Positions 17,645 to 25,915 of a DNA stretch of 64,000 nt are shown in pieces. The position numbers and the translations under genes are program-made. The notes under the pieces are model-generated. The model saw only the letters and a program-made list of their open reading frames with translations. It ran no database searches and was not told the DNA's origin. Position 1 is the first letter of the stretch. Each line of letters begins with the position of its first letter. The stretch is from Pontixanthobacter rizhaonensis (GTDB lineage: Bacteria > Pseudomonadota > Alphaproteobacteria > Sphingomonadales > Sphingomonadaceae): NCBI RefSeq assembly GCF_012972675.1, contig NZ_JABCRE010000003.1, forward strand, positions 496,001-560,000, in the 5' to 3' direction.

Positions 17645-18451
17645 ATGGTTTCAGTTGCATCTTGGAATATCAATTCCGTCCGCCTGCGTATGCCGATTGT
17701 AGAGCGTTTCCTGAAGGAACACGCCCCGGATGTTTTGTGTTTGCAGGAAATCAAAACGGTCGAAGAAACTTTCCCGTTCGAAGCCTTCAATGCATTGGGC
17801 TACACCTATCACGCGGTTCACGGCCAGAAGGGATATCACGGCGTGGCAACAGTCAGCCGCATCCCAATGCAGGAATATAGCCGTCACGATTGGCAAGCCA
17901 ACGGTGAAGCCCGCCATGTTGGGGTTGAGCTCACCGGGCGCGGCCTGGGGCCGGGCCAAGATATGGTGATCGAGAACGTATACGTGCCGGCGGGGGGCGA
18001 TGTGGCCGATCGTGAGGTCAATCCGAAGTTCGGACAGAAGCTCGATTTTCTTGGCCGCATGACCGACTGGGCTGGTTCAATCGAACGCCCGACATTGATT
18101 GTCGGAGATTTCAACATCGCGCCGCTCGAAAGTGATGTGTGGAGCCACAAGCAATTGCTGAAGGTCGTCAGCCACACCCCTTTAGAAGTGGAAACGCTCG
18201 CGCGCTTCCAAGCGGCCCATAATTGGACCGATATAGGCCGCGAATTCATCAAAGCTCCCGACCGCTATTTCAGCTGGTGGAGCTATCGATCGAAAGACTA
18301 CCGGGTTGGCGACCGCGGTCGCAGGCTCGATCATATGTGGGCCTCCCCAGCATTGGCGAATACAGCCTCCGCACATCGCATTCATGAAGATTGCAGAGGG
18401 TGGGAGAAGCCCTCAGACCATATTCCGTTAGTGACGGAGTTCGATCTCTGA
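17645..18451 (+). CDS. xth: exodeoxyribonuclease III (AP endonuclease)
   Basis: Base-excision-repair nuclease that cuts at abasic sites and degrades 3' ends of duplex DNA. The 268-residue protein of the EEP family shows ASWNINSVRLR, the catalytic Glu in LCLQEIKT, the Asp/Asn in LIVGDFNIAPLE, and the terminal SDHIPLVTEFDL. Length equals that of bacterial ExoIII. No clear ribosome-binding site precedes ATG 17645. The ribA gene begins at its stop codon, so the pair is likely co-translated. Confidence 0.94.
   Translation: MVSVASWNINSVRLRMPIVERFLKEHAPDVLCLQEIKTVEETFPFEAFNALGYTYHAVHGQKGYHGVATVSRIPMQEYSRHDWQANGEARHVGVELTGRGLGPGQDMVIENVYVPAGGDVADREVNPKFGQKLDFLGRMTDWAGSIERPTLIVGDFNIAPLESDVWSHKQLLKVVSHTPLEVETLARFQAAHNWTDIGREFIKAPDRYFSWWSYRSKDYRVGDRGRRLDHMWASPALANTASAHRIHEDCRGWEKPSDHIPLVTEFDL
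18436..18439 (+). promoter_or_regulatory. ribosome-binding site that points to a CTG start for ribA
   Basis: GGAG lies 8 bases ahead of CTG 18448, which overlaps the xth stop as CTGA. Other start candidates (TTG 18391, GTG 18481) lack such a site. Confidence 0.4.
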
Positions 18452-19518
18452 CTGCGAAAACGCCCAGCCCTTCCCGCCGGGTGGCCCGCGCAATTGATGC
18501 GCTGCGTCACGGCTGGCCTATTACCCTTGGCAGCGGCACCGTTTTGTTGCCTGTAGAAACCGGGGTGGCTGTGGAAGCTAACGCCTCCCGGATGCTTATC
18601 TCCTGCGCGAGAGCAGCGACACTTAAGCTCGCCAATCAGCGGGATGCGGCCGCGCCGCATGCCCCGGTTATTATTCGCGCGGCTGAGCCACTCTCGCTTC
18701 AAAATGCCCGGCCCATTGCTGATCCTGCGCTTGATCTGGCGCATCCTATGAAGGGGCCGTTCAAAGCCGAACCGATCATTTGGGAAGATGATGCAGTAGC
18801 CGCGATGGAGCTGGCGCGTCTGGCGGGAATTCTGCCTGCCTTCCTAGTCAATCCGGACAATGCCGGGGAGGCAGAATTTGTGCACTCCGGCGACCTTGGT
18901 GATTGGAGTGACACGGTACAGCTAACGCTTGCCACACGGGCACGTTTACCAGTTAGCGCGCAAACCGATGCCGAGATCATAGCCTTTCGTAGCGCCAATG
19001 ACATGCGCGAACATGTCGCGTTGATTATCGGTGAGCAAAGCGCGGACAGAGAACCCCTTGTTCGGCTCCATTCAGAATGTCTGACCGGCGATGTGCTTGG
19101 CAGCTTGAAATGTGATTGCGGCCCGCAATTGGACGCGGCTCTACACGCAATGGCTGACGAAACCGAAAGCCGCGGATGGGGCATATTGCTCTATATGCGA
19201 CAAGAAGGCCGCGGGATCGGGCTGGTCAACAAGCTCCGCGCGTATAATTTGCAAGATCAGGGGTTTGACACAGTTGATGCCAATCAGCGGTTGGGACTGC
19301 CGGATGAGGCACGTGATTTTCGGGTGGCGGCACGGATGCTGGAATTGCTTGGTGTTCAGTCGATCAAGCTGATGACCAATAATCCGAAAAAGGTTGATGC
19401 CCTGAGCAGCGCCGGCATTATCATTTCCGAGCGTGTTCAGCATCAGCTCCCCGATAATCCGCATAATCGCCGCTATCTCGCAACGAAACGGGACCGTTCA
19501 GGGCACTTACTCACATGA
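18448..19518 (+). CDS. ribA: GTP cyclohydrolase II
   Basis: First enzyme of riboflavin synthesis, opening GTP to a diaminopyrimidine, formate and pyrophosphate. The catalytic domain is in the C-terminal half: zinc cysteines in HSECLTGDVLGSLKCDCGPQ, the GTP-binding MRQEGRGIGLVNKLRAYNLQ, and NQRLGLPDEARDF. About 150 N-terminal residues form an extension that does not show the DHBP synthase active-site pattern. No ATG precedes the conserved ARAIDALRHGWP; I favour CTG 18448 because GGAG precedes it, with GTG 18481 or TTG 18391 as alternatives. Its last 4 bases overlap the GNAT gene. Confidence 0.92.
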   Translation: MTAKTPSPSRRVARAIDALRHGWPITLGSGTVLLPVETGVAVEANASRMLISCARAATLKLANQRDAAAPHAPVIIRAAEPLSLQNARPIADPALDLAHPMKGPFKAEPIIWEDDAVAAMELARLAGILPAFLVNPDNAGEAEFVHSGDLGDWSDTVQLTLATRARLPVSAQTDAEIIAFRSANDMREHVALIIGEQSADREPLVRLHSECLTGDVLGSLKCDCGPQLDAALHAMADETESRGWGILLYMRQEGRGIGLVNKLRAYNLQDQGFDTVDANQRLGLPDEARDFRVAARMLELLGVQSIKLMTNNPKKVDALSSAGIIISERVQHQLPDNPHNRRYLATKRDRSGHLLT

Positions 19519-20033
19519 CAAAAACGGCAACCCATGAAATCGCCATCCGGCACGAGCAGCCAGAAGACGTAAATGCCATTTATGCGCTAACCGAAGCAGC
19601 TTTCAGAACAATGCCGTTTAGCGATGGCGACGAACATCATTTGGTCAATGGCTTACGGAATGATGGCGATTTGACACTATCTCTGGTCGCCGAAAGCAAT
19701 GACAAGGCCATCATTGGCCACATCGCATTCTCCCCAGTGACGATTAGCGATGGAACGCAGAACTGGTACGGATTGGGGCCAATATCTGTGATCCCGCTAA
19801 AGCAAAGTTTTGGGATTGGGTCTGCATTGGTCAATCGCGGCATTGCTGAAATGGAGCAGCGCGGCGCGCGCGGAATTATCCTGCTCGGAAGTCCGGAATA
19901 TTATTCACGCTTTGGTTTCGAGCATGATCCGGAACTGCAATATCCCGGGCCGCCAGCCGAATATTTTCAGCGATTGGTGATAAGCGGAGATCGGCCCAGC
20001 GGTATCGTCCAATATGCAAAGGCTTTTAGATAA
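19515..20033 (+). CDS. GNAT family N-acetyltransferase
   Basis: Acetyl-CoA-dependent acyltransferase fold of 172 residues. The acetyl-CoA-binding motif region is IPLKQSFGIGSALVNRGIAE (Q/R-x-x-G-x-G/A type), followed by GARGIILLGSPEYYSRFGFE, a pattern seen in YhbS-like small-molecule acetyltransferases. Its ATG overlaps the ribA stop (ATGA), so it is translated with riboflavin genes, but no functional link is known. The substrate is unknown. Confidence 0.88.
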   Translation: MTKTATHEIAIRHEQPEDVNAIYALTEAAFRTMPFSDGDEHHLVNGLRNDGDLTLSLVAESNDKAIIGHIAFSPVTISDGTQNWYGLGPISVIPLKQSFGIGSALVNRGIAEMEQRGARGIILLGSPEYYSRFGFEHDPELQYPGPPAEYFQRLVISGDRPSGIVQYAKAFR

Positions 20034-20039
20034 GCAGGT

Positions 20040-20894
20040 TTACAGCCAAGTGCCCAAGGCCTGTCCCATGCGAACGACACTGCCCGATACCAAGGCGTCA
20101 TCCCAGGCCATTGCGCCCGGTTCAAACAAAAGAATGACAGTGGAACCAAGCAGGAAGCGGCCCATTTCATCGCCAGCCTCGAAAATCTGTGGCTGGGAAA
20201 CGCCTGACCCGAAGGTCTGCGTCGCCACCCTCTTTTGATGAGGGGTCACCAACCCGCCCCACACAGTCTCGATACTTGCAACGATCATCGCGCCGACCAT
20301 AACGCTGGCCATCGCTCCCCGAGGGGTTGCAAAGACCGACGAAAGTCTCTCATTTCGGGCAAATAGGCGCGGTACATTCTCTGCCGTCACTGTGTTCACA
20401 GAAAACAGATCTCCGGGGACATATGTCGTACTCTCCAGCGTTCCGGCGGCTGCCATGTGGACCCGGTGATAATCGCTCGGCGAAAGATAGATCGTCGCGA
20501 AATTCCCACCTTCAAAACGCTGCGCGAGTTCAGCATCCCCTCCAAGCAGTTCAACGGCGCTATAGCTTTGGCCTTTAGCCTGAAAAATTCGTCCGTCCTC
20601 AATAGAACCGATCTGGCTGACTGCACCGTCGGCAGGACAGAGAACGCTGGTAGTCGCATCTGCCAAAGGCCGCGCATCCGGTTTCAGTGCGCGCGTGAAG
20701 AAATCGTTGAAATTACGGTACTGGCCTTCGGGCCGCTCCGCCTCCGCCATGTTCACTTTATACGACTGAATGAATTTGCCGATCAGCCGATCTCGCAGCC
20801 AAGGCCGTTCACTGCGCGCGACAGCCCCCGCCAGCTTGGATAGCCCGTGCTGCGGCAATATATATTGCAGCCAAATAAACAGTCGGTCGAACAT
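20040..20894 (-). CDS. psd: phosphatidylserine decarboxylase proenzyme
   Basis: Membrane-associated enzyme converting phosphatidylserine to phosphatidylethanolamine. The 284-residue proenzyme has the long gamma-proteobacterial layout: FNDFFTRALKPDARP, PADGAVSQIG, SPSDYHRVHM and the self-cleavage motif LGST at 249-252, where Ser251 becomes the pyruvoyl group. Many alphaproteobacteria instead have a shorter Psd next to pssA, so this form is a little unexpected. No phosphatidylserine synthase gene is adjacent. It is convergent with the GNAT gene. Confidence 0.95.
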   Translation of the reverse strand: MFDRLFIWLQYILPQHGLSKLAGAVARSERPWLRDRLIGKFIQSYKVNMAEAERPEGQYRNFNDFFTRALKPDARPLADATTSVLCPADGAVSQIGSIEDGRIFQAKGQSYSAVELLGGDAELAQRFEGGNFATIYLSPSDYHRVHMAAAGTLESTTYVPGDLFSVNTVTAENVPRLFARNERLSSVFATPRGAMASVMVGAMIVASIETVWGGLVTPHQKRVATQTFGSGVSQPQIFEAGDEMGRFLLGSTVILLFEPGAMAWDDALVSGSVVRMGQALGTWL

Positions 20895-20984
20895 ACTGGT
20901 ATCCCATTGGCGTAAGTCGCGGAATGCCCCCGTTAGGCGGCACTGGGAGTCTGTTCAATCTATTCTGAAGGGACGGTGTGCGTC

Positions 20985-21965
20985 TTACCGGCGCTCAAAC
21001 CGGCTTAGGCCGGACCCAAGGTTGTTCGGGCCGATATCCAGATTGGCACCAGACCAATCCGCCACGAAAATAGTATTGCGGCGAACGTTGGGGGCCAAAC
21101 GGGCATCATTGCCAGCAATCTGCAAGCCGTCAGAGCTATGCAATTTTTGCTCCGCACCAACTGCGATAAACGCGGAGTAGTTTTCTTTGCTCTGGCCCTG
21201 AACGAACCAATTATTGGTAATCTGGCCTGTAGCTCCAGCTGGTAAATCGATCATATAGTTGGTCGAGCTACCGGCGGAATCGTCGAAACTGGATGACGCC
21301 ACGTCAACACGTTTTGCGCGTGCTTTGACGTAATGCCCGCCGCGGCCTTTTTCGAACCTGCTGCGCGTGACCCGAAGGTGGCCGTAATCGCCAATGTAGA
21401 TAGAATGGGCACAACCGCCCGCGCCTTCGCATGTGCCAAGGCCAGAGAATGTCGATTTGTCGATAACAATCCGCCCATTCGCGTCGTTGCCGGTCAGAAT
21501 GCCTTGCTGGCTATCCAGGAACCAGCTTTGGGCGACCGTGAGATTACCCTGTTCCAAGCGAATGCCGGCACCATTAAAGTCGGCCACCGCCATCCGGCGG
21601 AACACAAGGCCCGAAACATTGGCTTCGCGGCCGCGCAAGACCAACGCTGCCTTGCCCTCACACGTTACGCCTTCAAAAATGGCCTGCCCCGGTTGGGATG
21701 CCATATATGATATTGAACCGGCGGATTGCACCGCACATTGGCGATGAGTTCCGGCCGCAACGGCAATCGTGCCTGTACCGCCGCCAATCGCATCGACGGC
21801 ATCTTGTAGAGTGCTAAATCCGCGCCCCGTCTCTACGACGGTAAACGCCGCCCTATCCTGCGCAAATACTGCGGCAGCTGGGATAGCAGCAACAGCCAGT
21901 GCGGCGAGTACGCCGATCAGTTTAATCGAAGGGCGAGCGGGCGATGTGCGTGCAAAGTTTTCCAT
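20985..21965 (-). CDS. secreted right-handed beta-helix protein
   Basis: Exported 326-residue protein. Residues about 1-35 are a signal peptide (LIGVLAALAVAAIPAAAVFA). The rest is a parallel beta-helix of the pectate-lyase-like type, with repeated short strands (FRRMAVADFNGAGIRLEQGN, SWFLDSQQGILTGNDANGRI, IDKSTFSGLG, VTRSRFEKGRGGHYVKA). No carbohydrate-active catalytic motif can be picked out. Two Cys pairs (QCAVQ/VTCEG and TCEGAGGCAH) may form disulfides. Function unknown; surface polysaccharide binding or cleavage is one possibility. Confidence 0.78.
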   Translation of the reverse strand: MENFARTSPARPSIKLIGVLAALAVAAIPAAAVFAQDRAAFTVVETGRGFSTLQDAVDAIGGGTGTIAVAAGTHRQCAVQSAGSISYMASQPGQAIFEGVTCEGKAALVLRGREANVSGLVFRRMAVADFNGAGIRLEQGNLTVAQSWFLDSQQGILTGNDANGRIVIDKSTFSGLGTCEGAGGCAHSIYIGDYGHLRVTRSRFEKGRGGHYVKARAKRVDVASSSFDDSAGSSTNYMIDLPAGATGQITNNWFVQGQSKENYSAFIAVGAEQKLHSSDGLQIAGNDARLAPNVRRNTIFVADWSGANLDIGPNNLGSGLSRFERR

Positions 21966-22026
21966 GCGGACCGGCGTAGTACGAAAGGGTTAACGCTCCG
22001 CTAACGCTTTTGATGGCTGCGCTAGG

Positions 22027-23832
22027 TCAAAATTGCCTGATAACGGCCAGAAAATCATCACCATAGGCGTCGAGTTTTTTCTTACCAACGCCGGTGATGC
22101 TGGACATATCGGTCAAATTGGCGGGACGTTGCAGCGTAAATTCTCGCAAAGTGGCGTCATGAAAGATTACATATGGCGGCACACCCAAGCTTGCCGCCAG
22201 TTCGCGGCGCTTCTCCCTAAGCGCCTCGAACAGCGGATTCCCCACTGGGTTCGCAGTGCTCCCGCCTCTTCCGCTGCGGCGGGACCGTTTGGGCGGGATG
22301 ACGATTTCGACCTCTTGCTGGCCCTTCAGAATTGCTTTCGCGTCACCCGCCAAAGCCAACCCGCCATGTTCAGTCGCAACCAGCGCACCGCGCGCTTGCA
22401 TTGCCCGAGACAACGGTTGAAGCAATTGTGCCTCCTCGGGCTCAACGATGCCATAAACACTCAGAGAGTCGTGGCCCTTTTGGGCGATACGGTCGTCTCT
22501 GCTGCCGGTCAGGACTTTTTGCAGATGTCCAAAGCCAAAACTCTGGCCCGTTCGGTAGACTGCGGAAAGCAGTTTGCGGGCTGTTTCGGTCACGTTGGTA
22601 ACGTCTGGCGGATTGAGACAATTGTCGCAATTACCGCATCCATCGGGCGGGCTTTCACCAAAGTGCCTCAATAGAACCGCGCGCCTGCATTTCGGGGTTT
22701 CGACCAAGGCCGCCAGCATATCCAGCCGTGCCCGCTCATCGTTGCGCCGTTCTTCTGGCAATTCACTCAGCCGCTGGCGCGCTTGAGCGAAATCCCCTGC
22801 CCCCCAAAACAGCATCGCTTTGGCAGGGTCACCGTCACGCCCGGCACGGCCTGTCTCCTGATAATAGGCCTCGATAGATTTAGGAATGCCGGCATGCGCA
22901 ACAAAACGCACATCTGGCTTATCGATCCCCATTCCAAAAGCGATCGTCGCGACAATCACAATATCTTCTGATGCCACAAATGCTGCCTGATTTGCGGCGC
23001 GTTCTTCAACGGGCAGCCCCGCATGGTAGGGCAGCACTGTACGGCCGGTAGCGGCGGCTAGTTTTTCTGCCAGATCCTCCACCTTGCGGCGGGTTGGCGC
23101 GTAGACAATGCCGGGGCCAGAAATTTCTTCCATAATCGCGGTCACTTGTCGCACCGGATTGTCCCGGTGGTGAATAGTGTACTGAATGTTGGGCCGATCA
23201 AATCCGGCCAATACCAGCCCTTCCTTTGGGATGCCCAATTGCCCCAGAATATCGCGGCGTGTGCGCTCGTCCGCAGTCGCCGTCAGCGCCAGTCTGGGCA
23301 CGTCAGGGAACTGGTCCATCAAATGCTGCATCTGACGATAGTCCGGCCGGAAATCATGCCCCCATTCTGAAACGCAGTGTGCCTCGTCAATCGCAAACAA
23401 AGCCACTGGTGAGGCAGTTAAAAAGTCGGCAAATTGTGGTTGGCTGGCCCGTTCCGGAGCGACATAGAGCAAGTCCAACTGGCCCGCACGGAACGCATCC
23501 ATAGTCTCTCGCCAATCCGCATCAGCGCTGGTGAGTGTGGCTGCACGTATACCGTTCGCCTGGGCTGATCGTAGCTGGTCATGCATCAGAGCGATCAAGG
23601 GCGAGATTACTACACATGTCCCTTCCAGCATAATGGCGGGCAATTGATACGTCAGCGACTTACCCGCACCCGTCGGCATCACGGCCAACGTCGATTGCCC
23701 ATCCAAAATCCGCCTGAGCACATCCGTCTGCCGACCACGGAAACGGTCAAACCCGAACACGTCCCGCAGCGTTGAACGCGCCCTGTCCAGCGCAGGGAAG
23801 TCTGTCTCAGCAAGTTCGGAATCCGCCGCCAT
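22027..23832 (-). CDS. recQ: ATP-dependent DNA helicase RecQ
   Basis: 3'-5' helicase acting in recombination and fork repair. ATG 23832 is chosen because GGAG lies 7 bases upstream; the open frame runs on to 23907. The 601-residue protein has helicase motifs I (MPTGAGKSLTYQLPA), II (DEAH within AIDEAHCVSEWGHDFRPDY), and VI (QETGRAGRDG), then the RecQ zinc-binding cysteines (CRRAVLLRHFGE...CGNCDNC), a winged helix, and a C-terminal HRDC domain (about 525-601, LREKRRELAASLGVPPYVIF). All RecQ domains are intact. Confidence 0.95.
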   Translation of the reverse strand: MAADSELAETDFPALDRARSTLRDVFGFDRFRGRQTDVLRRILDGQSTLAVMPTGAGKSLTYQLPAIMLEGTCVVISPLIALMHDQLRSAQANGIRAATLTSADADWRETMDAFRAGQLDLLYVAPERASQPQFADFLTASPVALFAIDEAHCVSEWGHDFRPDYRQMQHLMDQFPDVPRLALTATADERTRRDILGQLGIPKEGLVLAGFDRPNIQYTIHHRDNPVRQVTAIMEEISGPGIVYAPTRRKVEDLAEKLAAATGRTVLPYHAGLPVEERAANQAAFVASEDIVIVATIAFGMGIDKPDVRFVAHAGIPKSIEAYYQETGRAGRDGDPAKAMLFWGAGDFAQARQRLSELPEERRNDERARLDMLAALVETPKCRRAVLLRHFGESPPDGCGNCDNCLNPPDVTNVTETARKLLSAVYRTGQSFGFGHLQKVLTGSRDDRIAQKGHDSLSVYGIVEPEEAQLLQPLSRAMQARGALVATEHGGLALAGDAKAILKGQQEVEIVIPPKRSRRSGRGGSTANPVGNPLFEALREKRRELAASLGVPPYVIFHDATLREFTLQRPANLTDMSSITGVGKKKLDAYGDDFLAVIRQF

Positions 23833-23989
23833 AAGCCGCTCCATGCCAGACAGAACCGGCCCCGTGAATCCCGTTACCCACATATTTGGCCTTTGCCCTG
23901 ACGGCATGCGCGTCTAAGACCCCCGAGTCGCTAGCGCAGCCAACATGGCACAGCGCTGCGACAACAAGTTTCAGTAAGGGAGCATACAC

Positions 23990-24376
23990 ATGAAAAAATT
24001 CGCATATGTCGCATTCGCCTCAACCGCCGCTCTGGCACTCGCCGCTTGCGGTAGCGCTGATGACGCATCAACAGACGCCGAAGCAGAAACAGTAGAAGCC
24101 GCTGCTGACACAGCAATGGAAGAAGTTGCTGAAGGCGAAGAAGTCGCTGCTGAAGCCGCTGGCGAAGAAGCTGTCGCAGAAGAAACAGGCGCTAGCGAAG
24201 CTGTTGCAGCCGAAGCAGAAGGCGCTGGTGATGCAGCCGCTGCTGCTGCTGCTGACGTCGAAGCCGCTGTGAAAGCAGAAGCTGACAAAGCAATGGAAGC
24301 TGGCAAAGAGGCTGCCAAAGAAAAGGCCGGCCAGATGATGGAAAAAGCTGCAGACGCTGCAAAAGACAAAATGTAA
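23990..24376 (+). CDS. small Ala/Glu-rich lipoprotein
   Basis: Protein of 128 residues with a lipoprotein signal peptide (MKKFAYVAFASTAALALAAC), lipobox LAAC and predicted acylated Cys20. The mature part is almost entirely Ala, Glu and Asp up to about residue 95, then an Ala/Lys-rich helical tail (EAGKEAAKEKAGQMMEKAAD). Such composition suggests an extended or helical, acidic envelope protein. I do not recognise a family. A strong terminator follows, so it is probably monocistronic. Confidence 0.75.
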   Translation: MKKFAYVAFASTAALALAACGSADDASTDAEAETVEAAADTAMEEVAEGEEVAAEAAGEEAVAEETGASEAVAAEAEGAGDAAAAAAADVEAAVKAEADKAMEAGKEAAKEKAGQMMEKAADAAKDKM

Positions 24377-24406
24377 GCACTGGCTCAGCCTTTGCTGAGA
24401 AATATA

Positions 24407-24442
24407 AAGCGGGCGAATTGCATCAGCGATTCGCCCGCTTTT
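24407..24442 (+). terminator. Rho-independent terminator after the Ala/Glu-rich lipoprotein
   Basis: A perfect 12-bp stem (24407-24418 with 24429-24440, core GCGGGCGAAT) with a 10-base loop, ending in TTTTCCTTT. It also reads as a terminator-like stem on the minus strand. Confidence 0.88.
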
Positions 24443-24472
24443 CCTTTGGTGAAATGCCGCTATGGTGGGGCG

Positions 24473-24694
24473 ATGAACAAGATTTTACCCCTCGCTGGAT
24501 TGCTACTATCGGCCACCGCAGCGCTCACTGCGTGCGGCTCCTCAGACAATGATCCTGGCCCCGGCGGCGTTAGCGTCGGTGAAGCAAAAGCGCTCGACGA
24601 AGCTGCTGAAATGATCGAAGCGAAAAGACTGCCGCAAGATGCAGCGACCGGCGAAAATGACAGCGGCGACGGTAACAATACCGCCAGCGAATAA
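24473..24694 (+). CDS. small putative lipoprotein
   Basis: A 73-residue reading frame starting at ATG 24473 with a lipoprotein signal peptide (ILPLAGLLLSATAALTAC), lipobox LTAC and Cys21. The mature 50 residues are acidic and Gly/Asn-rich (CGSSDNDPGPGGVSVG, then DSGDGNNTASE). No family is recognised. It sits between the preceding terminator and the acyl-CoA dehydrogenase operon. It is the second small lipoprotein in a row but shares no clear sequence beyond the signal region. Confidence 0.65.
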   Translation: MNKILPLAGLLLSATAALTACGSSDNDPGPGGVSVGEAKALDEAAEMIEAKRLPQDAATGENDSGDGNNTASE

Positions 24695-24742
24695 AGTCGG
24701 CCGCAATACTAAAAATTGTGAATTACGAGAGAGGATCGCCCG

Positions 24743-25915
24743 ATGGTCAATGCAGGCATGGACCCTGAAATCTTCAGTCAATTTATCGATCAGCTGCAAC
24801 GCTATGTGCGCGAAAGACTGATCCCAGCAGAAGATGATGTTATCGCAAATGATGCGATCCCGGATGAACTGGTCAACGAAATGCGCGAGATGGGGCTATT
24901 CGGACTGACGATGCCTGAAGAATATGGCGGATCGGGCATGAACATCCCGCAATATGTCGAAACCATCCGCGTATTGAGCTATGCTTTGCCTGCCTATCGT
25001 TCCATCACCTCGATCAACTTGGGCATGGTGTGTTCCGCACTCAAAAACTCCGGCACCGAAGAGCAGAAAAGTGAATGGTTGCCGCGTTTGGCTGCGGGCG
25101 AAATTGCCTGTTTCGGGCTGACAGAACCCGGCTCTGGATCAGACAGCGCGGCAATGGCCACGACCGCCAAGCGTGACGGAAATGGCTATGTCCTCAACGG
25201 ATCAAAGCGTTACATCACCAATGCACCGCACGCTAAGCTGGGCCTGATCATGGCGCGCACTAACGACGAGGCGCTTCCAAAGAACGCCCATGTCAGTGCC
25301 TTTCTGGTCGACATGGAAAGCGCGGGCATCTCGGTTGGGAAACCCGACCGCAAAATGGGTCAGGCGGGTAGCCATATTGCCGATATCTATCTGGACGATG
25401 TCAAAGTCCCCGGCAACGCCCTGCTCGGCGGCGAAGAAGGGCGCGGTTTCGCCACGGCCATGCAAAGCCTGGATAATGGGCGGCTTTCAGTAGCCGCGGC
25501 AAGCTGCGGCTATGCCCGCCGCATTCTGGATACGGCCGTCAAATACGCCAATGAACGCAAAGCCTTTGGTGAACCCATCGCGCAATTCCAGCTGGTTCAA
25601 GCAATGCTGGCTGACAGCGAGGCGGAGATTTACGCTGGCGAATGTATGCTCCGCGATTCAAGCGCCAAAGCCAACGAAGGCAAGGCGATCATCGAATGTG
25701 CCAGCACCAAAATGTTTGCTTCCGAAATGTGCGGCCGCGTGGCTGATCGCTGTGTCCAGATACATGGCGGGGCCGGTTATTTGGCAGAATATGAAGCAGA
25801 GCGGTTCTTTCGCGATAGCCGTATCTACCGCATTTACGAGGGAACCACGCAGATTATGCAATTGGTAATTGCCAAGCAAATGCTCCGTAACTTTGCAGCT
25901 GGAGTCAGCGCTTAA
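24743..25915 (+). CDS. acyl-CoA dehydrogenase
   Basis: FAD-dependent dehydrogenase of 390 residues that introduces a 2,3 double bond into an acyl-CoA. GAGAGGA precedes ATG 24743. Visible are the N-terminal helical domain, the FAD/substrate motif FGLTEPGSGSDSAAMAT, KRYITNA, and the C-terminal RIYRIYEGTTQIMQL, where the Glu of YEGT is the usual catalytic base. The stop overlaps the next start (TAATG), so the CoA-transferase is coupled. Chain length and branching of the substrate are not set by these motifs. Confidence 0.94.
   Translation: MVNAGMDPEIFSQFIDQLQRYVRERLIPAEDDVIANDAIPDELVNEMREMGLFGLTMPEEYGGSGMNIPQYVETIRVLSYALPAYRSITSINLGMVCSALKNSGTEEQKSEWLPRLAAGEIACFGLTEPGSGSDSAAMATTAKRDGNGYVLNGSKRYITNAPHAKLGLIMARTNDEALPKNAHVSAFLVDMESAGISVGKPDRKMGQAGSHIADIYLDDVKVPGNALLGGEEGRGFATAMQSLDNGRLSVAAASCGYARRILDTAVKYANERKAFGEPIAQFQLVQAMLADSEAEIYAGECMLRDSSAKANEGKAIIECASTKMFASEMCGRVADRCVQIHGGAGYLAEYEAERFFRDSRIYRIYEGTTQIMQLVIAKQMLRNFAAGVSA

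Noticed and set aside
21986-22008. Possible CtrA site (TTAA-N7-TTAA) before the beta-helix gene
   Set aside because: GTTAACGCTCCGCTAACG does not keep both TTAA half-sites at 7-base spacing.
23971-24369. 132-codon Ala/Ser-rich frame on the minus strand
   Set aside because: Antisense to the Ala/Glu-rich lipoprotein, which has a proper signal peptide, lipobox and following terminator.
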